A stretch of 64,000 bases of DNA. It comes from Garcia nutans. Lineage: Eukaryota; Streptophyta; Magnoliopsida; Malpighiales; Euphorbiaceae. Position numbers and translations under genes: made by a program. The stretch spans positions 31,984,001 through 32,048,000 of the forward strand of contig CANTUV010000008.1 of assembly GCA_947685225.1 (NCBI GenBank). The letters run 5' to 3'. Positions within the stretch are counted from its first letter, which is position 1. Every line of letters begins with the position of its first letter. This document shows positions 33,902 through 43,544 of this stretch, piece by piece. Below the pieces are notes generated by a model, which ran no database searches, was not told the origin of the DNA, and worked only from the letters and a program-made list of their open reading frames with translations.

Positions 33902-35309
33902 CATACATTAGCATCTCATATCATTGATCCTCTCTAGCTCACAGCCCTGGATTACGATAGTTCAAAAGCTTACAATAATCTGACCTACGTCGAAGACGAA
34001 GTATCTAGCAATGACTCAATCACTTGCTTACCAAAAATAATGGAGCCTGAACAAATTCAAAGAATGGTGGATGAAGCCCTCAAAGCCAAAATGGAAGAAA
34101 TAAAAGAGGCCCTAGCTGAGACCATGAAGAACCAATTGACTGCAATCTTAGAAAATCATGCCGAGGCATCTGCCAGCACTAAGAAGCCAAAGGACAATGG
34201 GAAGGCTAAAATTGGTGAAGTAGCTTTTGATGATGATAAGGTGATCATTGATGATGATGATTAGGCTCAATACTACCAAGATCCTCAAGACAAAAAGGAG
34301 CCAAAGGTTGTTGAGAAGGCAACTATTGAAAAGTCCGAGACATCTGATGTTGAGAAGATGATTGCTGATTTAAAAAAGAAATTTGAGAAAAAACTGAAAA
34401 TCGAGGAAATGTCTGAGGTCGACAAACTATTTGAGCTAGATGAAGAAGTTCCATACAAGTTCAAGATGCCATCTTTTGCGAAGTTTGATGGTACTGGAAA
34501 CCCCCATCTCCATGTAAAGCAGTATATCACTGCTATGCAGTCTGCCAGAGCTACTAAGGCTCAAACTCTAAGGTACTTTATGCTCTCATTAGACCCTGTT
34601 GTCCAAAATTGGTTCAATACCTTAGATGATGGAACACAAAAGAGTTGGGATTTGCTATACAAGGCCTTCATCCAACAATATGGATATAATGTTGAAATGG
34701 AAGTTACCTTAATGGAAGTTGAGTCCATTAGGCAAAGGCCAAATAAGAATTTTGTGGACTATGTGAAGAGATGGAGAAACAAGGCAGCTTTGCTCAAGAA
34801 AAGGCCCGATGAATCTGATCAAATAAGGATGATCGTGAGAGGCATCCTGCCCAATCTCCGTGAAAGGATATCTCACAGCCTTATAAGGGATTTCAAAGAT
34901 CTTCTCCAAGCTGGTCTACAAATTGAAGAGTGGGAAAGGGAGAAGAATCACTTTTCAATAAAAAGGAATGAGAAAGGGAACTACCAGTCGGGCAATCAAA
35001 GCACACAAAAAGAAGTTGATGTTAATGCCACTAGCTAAGGAGGAATGAGGCAATTTTTAGAATTAAGGAAGCCACTGTCTCGGGTTCTCAATAAGCTACA
35101 AAAGAGGGGATTATTACAACCCTTGACTCCTCGTCCTTTGCCTAATCCTCTGAGCCAGACAAGCCCAATACCAAAGGTAATCCATTTCCAAGGTCCAACA
35201 GGGTGCCACCACCAGCAACCTTCATGGTAGGAAAGGATTAGAAGAGGATTTTGTTTTATCATCTTTTCAAGATGGAAATGTTGAAGATGTGAAAGGAAAA
35301 GAAGCTTAA
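33902..35309 (+). pseudogene. Tat gag of element D (zinc knuckle deleted)
   Basis: One frame from about 33902 to 35038 broken only by a TAG at 34262-34264. Coiled coil ALKAKMEEIKEALAETM, then MIADLKKKFEKKLKIEEM. Capsid: YKFKMPSFAKFDGTGNPHLH, LRYFMLSLDPVVQNWF, SWDLLYKAFIQQYGYNVEM, VESIRQRPNKNFVDYVKRW, RERISHSLIRDFKDLLQA. After a TAA at 35036-35038 the frame goes on with LSRVLNKLQKRGLLQPL. The C-X2-H zinc knuckle present in element C is deleted between PLPNP and EPDKPNTK, with a frame change, and the protein ends SSFQDGNVEDVKGKEA at 35307. Capsid likely still resembles a working one; RNA binding by the knuckle is lost. No protease or RT follows. Confidence 0.85.
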
Positions 35310-37869
35310 ACTCAACGAACTTTCCTTAGCTTGAATGTTGCTTTTCAATTTTACTTTCTTTAATATATTGGAACAATCATGTTTTTCAAATTTAAATTTT
35401 TTTTGAATAATTACTTTCATCAAAAAATTTTGTTGGTCTTTGTTCATTTTGGTGTTCAACCAATAAGGAATCTAGCTTGATAATTCATGAATTAATATAT
35501 TTATGCATCATGACTCGAATGACTTTACTAGGTGAGGAAATTGCTCTATAGCATTGAGTTGTGTATGCTTACTTAGAGAGAGCTCCTGCATAATTACCTT
35601 TGTATAGGTCTTAGTCAGTGTTAGAACATGCTTTGACAAACTTTCGAGGCAAAATTGAACTCTGCTTATTTAAGGGAGAGATGATCTAGGCATTGTTTGG
35701 TTAGCCAACAACTAGTATCCACCCTATTAAATATCAATCCCTAGTTGTCCCTTTGAGCCTTCATAAAATTTTAGCTTTCTTTTCATTGGCATATAACCTC
35801 AACAACCTACCCTGAGCTGTTGTGATACTTTTTACAAGTCTTATGATCACTAAGATGAAGAAGAAAGAAGATCAAAGAAAATAATTATTAGTCAAGATTA
35901 TGAGGATAGTTGAAGTTCTCAAGACCATAAAGATAGTTGAAGTTCTCAAGACCATAAGGGTAGTTGATGCTTTCAAGACCATAAGGGTAGTTGAAGTTTT
36001 TCTAATATCTCCAATATATCAAGACAACATCAGAGTAACAAATGATTCATCCCTGTTAAAGGAGATTTATGTTGCTCCACTCATCCATTATTGGAAGACA
36101 AAGTCGGTACAAATAAGACAACTCTGTTTGAGCTAGAACCAAAAAGGAAAGAAAGAAAGAAAAAAAAAAGAAAGAAAGAAAAAGAGAAGGAAAAAAAGAA
36201 AGAAAAGAAAAGAAAACAAAAAAGAAGAAAACAAAAAGAAGAAAAAGAAAAATAAAACCTAAAAAGGCGGTTCAAAAAGCCAATTGAGTTCTCTTTTACC
36301 TAAGACAACAAAAGGCTTCCATTTGGACAGTTTGACTTGAATTGGTCCAACCCGACCAAAGATACCACAAAATCAGAGGAAAAGGAGAAAGACCATCTAG
36401 TTCTTGAAAGTTCTATACTTGATAGTCCTACAAGAAAGAAGGACAAAATGATAAAAGAAAGGGAAGAGTAAGGAAAGAGAAGGGAAGAGTAAGAAAAATA
36501 AAGAGGAAAGAAAAGGGAAAAGAAGACAAGAAACGAATTTGGGTCTTAAAATTTTTGCAAGGGCAAAGACTGTCCTAGTCAAGATCCAGATTAATGCTAA
36601 GAAGACAGAAAGAATTTAGAGTCTAGCAAGATTGCTCCCAACTACCTAAAGTTCAAACAAGAAATTTGTAGTGTGAAGGTTTGTCTGTTGTGTCACAATA
36701 GCTCCAATCTCAAAATGACCTTCACTATAACCTGTGTTCCTTATAGACCCCATTTCAAGCCTATCAAAGACCTATTGATCTCTCTTGGTAGGTAAAGTCT
36801 ATTAGTGGAGATAGTTTGGATAAGCATGCATATGAGATAGACAATATTTAAATTCAAATGAGACCTTTGGCCGAGTAATGTGTATGTGCCTATCTGAAGT
36901 GCACCAATTCTTGCTTGAATAGAAATGATTCCCAAGTTTAGTATGGTAACTAGGGTTGTCATGTTATTGATATTTTAATTTGAAAAAATCAAGTCCTGAG
37001 GTGCATTGACATTAATTTGGCAAAGCCAACATTTGATTTCAAAATCAAAATTCAAAAAAAAAAAGTTTTGTCATACAAAGCCTTCAAGTTAAGGGAAATA
37101 TGTTGAACCTCCAAAGGACACATTGGGCAAAGGAAATGATTATTGGCAAGGTCATGAAGAAGCTATCAACTGACATGCTGAGACATAGTTTGAAATAGAT
37201 GAATCCCTGACTCTGCTGCTTGGGGCCTCCATTATTCATGTTTTCAATATCTCAAATACAAAAGTCATAAATGGGAAGCATTCTTTTATTCCAATGCAAG
37301 ACCTGAACAAGTATATGAAAGGAAACAATGAGAACACTTCTACTGATCACCTCGGTCTATGAGTCGATGGAACGACTGTAAGTATTATTCATGCATATCA
37401 TGCATACATAAGCATATCACATCACACTTTCTTGTCATGTATTGTCTATTCCTTGTCGAATTGAACAGCAAACACCCTGCAAAGTAAAGAATCAAAAGAA
37501 GATATTAATCAAGGGGGCATGGAAAGCCTATTCACTTGTAGAAGCTCCAGTCATTTTGCAAAGAGAAGAAATACATGCTTGTGCGAAGAACTACATGGCA
37601 AAAACATCAATCAAAGCTTGCATGGAAAAAAATCTTTGGTTTGAGCCTACACAGGAGGCAAAGTTTCTCCTGTTCAATTTTTTGAGTTTATATACCAAAT
37701 ATTTTCAAACTCACTTGCAAATATTTCGCCACGCAGGGGTCAAGGAGAGGATATAAGGTCCAATTAAAAATAGCTAAATTTTTGCAAAAAGGAAGAACAA
37801 AAGAATGGAACATTAGAACTCTCAAAAGAATGAAGTTGCAAAAGACAAAAGATCAGTTCAGCTAAAAGA
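35310..37869 (+). other. Non-coding 3' region of Tat element D
   Basis: 2.5 kb without a convincing gene, colinear in inverse orientation with 50326-52556 of element E and partly with 20490-21111 of element C. Includes a 27-30-bp tandem repeat (35895-36000, core AGTTGAAGTTCTCAAGACCA, four copies; only one at the matching place in E), a purine tract (36131-36255) and a conserved block (36600-36960). The open stretch 37442-37756 has no recognisable domain and no counterpart in E, so I do not call it a gene. Confidence 0.7.
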
Positions 37870-38215
37870 GCTGAAGCCAGGGTAAAGACCCGACATCCAA
37901 TGGATAAAGATCCATGTTCCAAGAGTGAAGACCCAATCTCAAAGGATGAAGACCCAATCTCTAAAGGATGAAGATATTTTTTCAAGGGTGAAGACCCAAT
38001 CTCTAATAGATAAAGATCCATTTTCAAGGGTGAAGACCAGAAGTCCAAGGATGAAGATCCAATTTCAAAGGGTGAAGACCCGAAGTCCAAGGATGAAGAT
38101 CCAATTTCAAAGGGTGAAGACCCAAAGTCTCAAAGGATGAAGATCCATTTTTCAAGGGTGAAGACCCGATCTCAAAAGATGAAGATCCATTTTGATGGTG
38201 AAGAATCACAATTCA
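37870..38215 (+). repeat. Minisatellite b1 (element D)
   Basis: Roughly 40-bp units alternating GGTGAAGACCC and GGATGAAGATCC blocks, about eight. Inverse counterpart at 49633-50325 in element E. Absent from C and I, where the antisense PMD gene occupies the same place. Confidence 0.88.
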
Positions 38216-38264
38216 TAAAACAGCCAGAGCAGTCAGACTTCTCAAATGATAAAAGGTTAGTCAA

Positions 38265-41200
38265 ACTAAGTCTTGGGTCCAAGCTCCCAAATTAAATTCA
38301 ATATCGGGTCCAAAATCCAAATTACCCCTAGTTCCAGAACCTAGAATTTATTTCTAAGTCCAAGAACTTGGCTTGGGTCCATAACCCAAATTACCCTTAG
38401 GTCCATAACCTAGAATCACTTTTAAGTCCAAAACTTAACTCGGGTCCGGAACCCAAATTACCCTTAGGTCCAGAACCTAGAATCTCTTTTAAGTCAAGAA
38501 CTTAGCTTGGGTCCAGAACTCAAATTTTCCTTAGGTCCAGAACCTAGAATTTCTTTTAAGTCCAAGAACTTAGCTCGGGTCCACAACCCAAATTACCCTT
38601 AGGTCCAGAACCTAGAATTTATTTCTAAGTCTAAGAACTTGGCCCGGGTCCAGAACCCAAATTACCCTTAGGTCCAGAACCTAGAATCACTTTTAAGTCC
38701 AGAACTTAGCTCGAGTCTAGAACCCAAATTACCATTAGGTCCACAACCTAGAATCTCTTTTAAGTCTAGAACTTAGCACGGGTCTAGAACCCAAATTTTT
38801 CTTAGGTCCAAAACCTAGAATTTCATTTTAGTCCAAGAACTTAGCTTGGGTCCAGAACCCAAATTTTCCTTAGGTCCAGAACCTAGAATTTCTTTTAAGT
38901 CTAAGAACTTAGCTCGGGTCCAGAACCCAAATTACCTTTAGGTCTAGAACCTAGAATTTATTTCTAAGTCCAAGAATTTGGCTCGGGTCCAGAACCCAAA
39001 TTACCCTTAGATCCAGAACCTAGAATCTCTTTTATGTCCAGAACTTAGCTCAGGTCCAGAACCCAAATTTTCCTTAGGTCAAGAACCTAGAATCTCTTCT
39101 AAGTTCAGAACTTAGCTCGGGTCCAGAATCCAAATTACCCTTAGGTCTAGAACCTAGAATCTCTTTTAAGTCCATAACTTAGCTCAGGTCCAGAACCCAA
39201 ATTACCCTTAGGTCCAGAACCTAGAATCTCTTTTAAGTCTAGAACTTAGCTCGGGTCCAAAACCCAAATTTTCCTTAGGTCCAAAACCTAGAATTTCTTT
39301 TAAGTCCAAGAACTTAGCTCGGGTCTAGAACCCAAATTTTTCTTAGGTCCAGAACCTAGAATCTCTTCTAAGTTCAGAACTTAGCTCGGGTCCAGAACCC
39401 AAATTACCCTTAGGTATAGAACCTAGAATCTCTTTTAAGTCCAAAACTTAGCTCGGCTCCAGAACCCAAATTACCCTTAGGTCCAGAACCTAGAATCTCT
39501 TTTAAGTCTAGAATTTAGCTCGGGTCCAGAACTCAAATTTTCCTTAGGTCCAAAACCTAGAATTTCTTTTATGTCCAAGAACTTAGCTCGTGTCCAGAAA
39601 CCAAATTTTGCTTAGGTCCGGAACCTAGAATTTCTTTTAAGTCCAAGAACTTAGCTCGGGTCTAGAACCCAAATTACCCTTAGGTCCAGAACCTAGAATT
39701 TGTTTCTAAGTCCAAGAACTTGGCTCGGGTCCAGAACCCAAATTACCCTTAGGTCCAGAACTTAGAATCACTTTTAAGTCCAGAACTTAGCTCGGGTCCA
39801 GAATCTAAATTACCCTTAAGTCCACAACCTAGAATCTCTTTTAAGTCCAAAACTTAGCTCGGGTCAGAGCCCAAATTTTTCTTAGGTCCAGAACCTAGAA
39901 TTTCATTTAAGTCAAAGAACTTAGCTCAGGTCCAGAACCCAAATTTTTCTTAAGTCCAGAACCTAGAATTTCTTTTAAGTCCAAGAACTTAGCTCGGGTC
40001 CAGAACCCAAATTACCTTTAGGTCCAGAACCTATAATTTATTTCTAAGTCCAATAACTTGGCTCGGGTCCAGAACCCAAATTACCCTTAGATCCAGAACC
40101 TAGAATCTCTTTTAAGTCCAAGAACTTAGCTCAGGTCCATAACCCAAATTTTCCTTAGGTCCAGAACCTAGAATCTCTTCTAAGTTCAGAACTTAGCTCG
40201 GGTCCAAAACCCAAATTACCCTTAGGTACAGAACCTAGAATCACTTTTAAGTCCAAAACTTAGCTCGGCTCCAGAACCCAAATTACCCTTAGGTCCAGAA
40301 CCTAGAATCTCTTTTAAGTATAGAATTTAGCTCGGGTCCAGAACCCAAATTTTCCTTAGGTCCAAAACCTAGAATTTCTTTTAAGTCCAAGAACTTAGCT
40401 AGTGTCCAGAACCCAAATTTTTCTTAGGTCCGGAACCTAGAATTTCTTTTAAGTCCAAGAACTTAGCTCGGGTCTAGAATCCAAATTACCCTTAGGTCCA
40501 GAACCTAGAATTTATTTCTAAGTCCAAGAACTTGGCTCGGGTCCAGAACCCAAATTACCCTTAGGTCCAGAACTTAGAATCACTTTTAAGTCCAGAACTT
40601 AGCTCGGGTCCAGAATCGAAATTACCCTTAGGTCCACAACCTAGAATCTCTTTTAAGTCCAAAACTTAGCTCGGGTCCAGAACCCAAATTTTTCTTAGGT
40701 CCAGAACCTAGAATTTCATTTAAGTCTAAGAACTTAGCTCGGGTCCAGAACCTAAATTTTCCTTAGGTCCATAACCTAGAATTTCTTTTAAGTCCAAGAA
40801 CTTAGCTTGGGTCCAGAACCCAAATTACCTTTAGATCCAGAACCTATAATTTATTTCTAAGTCCAATAACTTTGCTCGGGTCCAGAACCCAAATTACCCT
40901 TAGATCCAGAACCTAGAATCTCTTTTAAGTCCAGAACTTAGCTCAGGTCCAGAACCCAAATTTTCCTTAGGTCCAGAACCTAGAATCTCTTCTAAGTTCA
41001 GAGCTTAGCTCCGGTCCAGAACCCAAATTACCCTTAGGTCCAGAACATAGAATCTCTTTTAGGTCTAGAACTTAGCTCGGGTCTATAACCCAAATTACCC
41101 TTAGGTCCAGAACCTAGAATCTCTTTTAAGTTTAGAACTTAGCTCGGGTCCGGAACCCAAATTTTCCTTAGGTCCAAAACCTAGAATTTCTTTTAAGTCC

Positions 41201-41735
41201 AAGAACTTAGCTCGGGTCTAGAACCCAAATTTTCCTTAGGTCTAGAACCTAGAATTTCTTTTAAGTCCAAGAACTTAGCTCGGGTCTAGAACCCCAATTA
41301 CCCTTAAGTCTAGAACATAGAATTTATTTCTAAGTCCAAGAACTTGGCTTGGGTCCAGAACCCAAATTACCCTTAGGTCTAGAACCTAGAATCTCTTTTA
41401 AGTCCAGAACTTAACTCGGGTCCAGAACCCAAATTATCCTTAGGTCCAGAACCTAGAATCTTTCCTAAGTCTAGAACTCGAATTGGGTCCAGAACCCAAA
41501 TTTTCCTTATGTCCAGAACCTAGAATTATCCTTGAGTCCAGAACTCGAACCAAGTCCAGAACCCAAAATTTAATCCAACCTTGGGTCTAAGTACCCAATC
41601 TCGGGTCCAAGTACCCAATCTTGGGTCCAAGTATCCAAATTAATCCCGGGTCCAAGTACCCAATCTCTGGTCTAAGTACCCAAATCAAATCCAATATTGG
41701 GTCCAAGTGCCCAATCTCGAGTCCAAGTGGAAGCA
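38265..41735 (+). repeat. Large tandem array a3 with higher-order structure
   Basis: About 3.4 kb, some 50 units of about 67 bp: GGTCCAGAACCTAGAATCTC, TTTTAAGTCCAGAACTTAGC, TCGGGTCCAGAACCCAAATT, ACCCTTA. Variant units recur in order: a rare CCACAACCTAG unit is at 38741, 39822 and 40634, 1081 and 812 bases apart (about 16 and 12 units; the difference is about four units). So blocks of units were duplicated together. The last 150 bases change to a GTCCAAGTACCCAATC type unit. Non-coding in all frames apart from repeated short peptides. Confidence 0.92.
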
Positions 41736-42648
41736 ATTATTAATTTAATAAATTGAATTAAGAGAACTTACCTATGTTTGAAGGCTCCACCAAAATTGTA
41801 GAATGAAATTCTAGATTTGCTTGACACCAAGACAGAAGATTGCTTGCTGCCTTGGATCGTCTCTTCTTCTTGGCTCCTTGCTAGGGTTTAGGTTGTATAT
41901 TGCTTGATCGTTGTGCAAAAGTCACCGAGTCTAAAGTCCAATAGCCTCCTGTCTCAGCCAAAATCCCAAAAGTCTTTCCAAAAACCAAAGTCCAAAAATC
42001 TCTCCAAAAAATTCCTCTCAAAAAAAGCCTCTGAATAATTGCTACTGTCCCTTTTTTAATCTCTTAATGTGTTATTTATATGAAAAATTAAAAAACCTAA
42101 TATGGTATGGTTAAGGAAATGTAATCTGTTAAGGAAAATATTAAAAAAAAAACCTAGCTAAATAAGGATTCATCAAAAATTGCTCGCAGGCCCGGGCCGC
42201 GAGCATTGGGCGCTGGAGCAAGCTGCTGGGTGCTGGGCGCTGGGATGAGCAACTGCAAGGCTGGGGCATTGGCGAATTGCTATCTGGGAAGGCTACTCAA
42301 AATTTGACCTACATTGAATTGGTTGTGGAAAGCCAATTCACAGCAGGCCTCTCGGCCTGGGGCAAACTGCTTGCCACGAGGCCGATGCCGATGACAATGC
42401 CACACGTTGCGTAGTTCGCTGATTCGTCCAATTTTTTATTTTTTATTTTTTTGTTATATTTTTTATTTTTATTTTTATTATTAAAAATAAATATTATATT
42501 TAAAATAAATATTTATAATTTCCCTTTTTTCTTTTAATAAATTAAATAATAATTATTAAATTAAAATAAATAATAAATACTGCAAAAATTATTTTTAGAC
42601 CATTTTAAAATATTAGACTGGACTTGGTCAAAAAATAAGGGTCTACCA
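41736..42648 (-). repeat. Truncated 3' LTR of Tat element E
   Basis: The minus strand starts TGGTAGACCCTTATTTTTTG, runs through U3 with a GC-rich block (42170-42420) and a TATA box (CATATAAATAACAC, about 42080-42067), and stops at about 41736, before the hairpin region. The last part has the splice-donor-like CATAG|GTAAGT near 41768. About 900 of roughly 2300 bp remain; the missing part is its 3' half, at the junction with array a3. Confidence 0.85.
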
Positions 42649-42662
42649 TTTGCCCCCTACTT
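42649..42662 (-). other. Polypurine tract of Tat element E
   Basis: The minus strand reads AAGTAGGGGGCAAA directly before the LTR start TGGTAGACCC. Confidence 0.75.
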
Positions 42663-42714
42663 GAACGATTTGAGACTTCAGTAGAAGAGAGTGAAAAGCA
42701 ACATGATTTTGAAT

Positions 42715-43500
42715 TGATTTTGGATAAGGATGATTCTAGACTCGAAATTGGAAATAGTATGGGTTCTAGACCTGGATTGGTTTGGGTTTTAGACCCAAGG
42801 TGAGTTCTGGACTCAAAAATAATTTGAGTTTTGAACCCGAGGTGAGTTCTGGACTCAAAAATAATTTGGGTTATACCCAAAGTGAGTTCTGGACTCAAAA
42901 ATAATTTTGGGTTTTGTACCCGAAGGTGAGTTCTGGACTAAAAAATAATTTGGGTTCTAGGCTCGAAGTGTGTTTTAGACTCAAAAATAATTTGGGTTCT
43001 GGACCAAATTGTGAGTTCTAGACTCAAAATTAATTTGGGTTCTAGACCCGAAGTGAGTTCTGGACTAAAAAATAATTTGGGTTATGGACCCAAAGTGAGT
43101 TTTGTACTAAAAAATAATTTGGCTTCTGGACCCAAGGGTGAGTTCTGGACTCAAAAATAATTTGCATTCTGGACTCGAAGTGAGTTCTAGACTCAAAAAT
43201 AATTTGGGTTCTAGACTCGGGGTGAGTTCTGGACTCAAAAGTGATTTGGATTATGAACCCAAAGTGAGTTATGGAATAAAAAATAATTTGGATTCTAGAC
43301 CTGAGGGTGAATTCTAGATTTAAAAATAATTTGGGTTCTAGACCCAAAGTGAGTTCTGAACTAAAAAATAATTTAAGTTCTGGACCCGAGGGTGAGTTCT
43401 GGACTCAAAAATAATTTGGGTTCTGGACCCAAAGTGAGTTCTAGACTAAAAAATAATTTTGGTTCTGGATACAGGACTGAATTTAACTAACCTTTTATCA
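42715..43500 (-). repeat. Tandem array a4 (element E)
   Basis: Units of about 42 bp (GGGTTCTGGACCCGAGGTGA, GTTCTGGACTCAAAAATAAT), about 18 copies. Same core TTCTGGAC as the other a-type arrays but a shorter period: the third sub-motif of the 67-bp unit is absent. Open frames across it encode only repeated peptides. Confidence 0.9.
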
Positions 43501-43544
43501 GTTGAGAATTCTGGCTTCTTTATGAATTGTGGGTCTTTGCCCAC

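Larger units (their letters stand above)
29381..41735 (+). mobile_element. Tat element D: gag-only, non-autonomous
   Basis: Plus-strand element: 5' LTR 29381-30872 (lacking its first bases), PBS, leader (holding an Athila-type solo LTR at 31901-33896), gag 33902-35309, then directly a non-coding 3' region, minisatellite b and the long a-type array. No protease, RT or integrase sequence is present. Element E (minus) shows the same passage from gag end to 3' region, so absence of pol is a property of this subfamily rather than damage to one copy. The 3' LTR of D is missing: the array ends at the truncated, inverted LTR of E. Confidence 0.8.

Noticed and set aside
37442..37756. A 104-residue open frame in the 3' region of element D
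   Set aside because: No domain recognised, and the inverse region of element E does not keep it open. Probably chance.
37925..38140. Open frame of repeated peptides (VKTRSPRMKIQFQ type)
   Set aside because: It is only the translation of minisatellite b; no start context, no domain, and the unit length lets several frames stay open.
38265..41735. CRISPR-like regular repeats
   Set aside because: Units are contiguous and diverged without unique spacers, and the host is a plant; this is satellite-type DNA.
42605..43347. Open frames with repeats such as FESRTHLGFKTQ on the minus strand
   Set aside because: They are translations of array a4. The matching arrays elsewhere have stops in the same frame.
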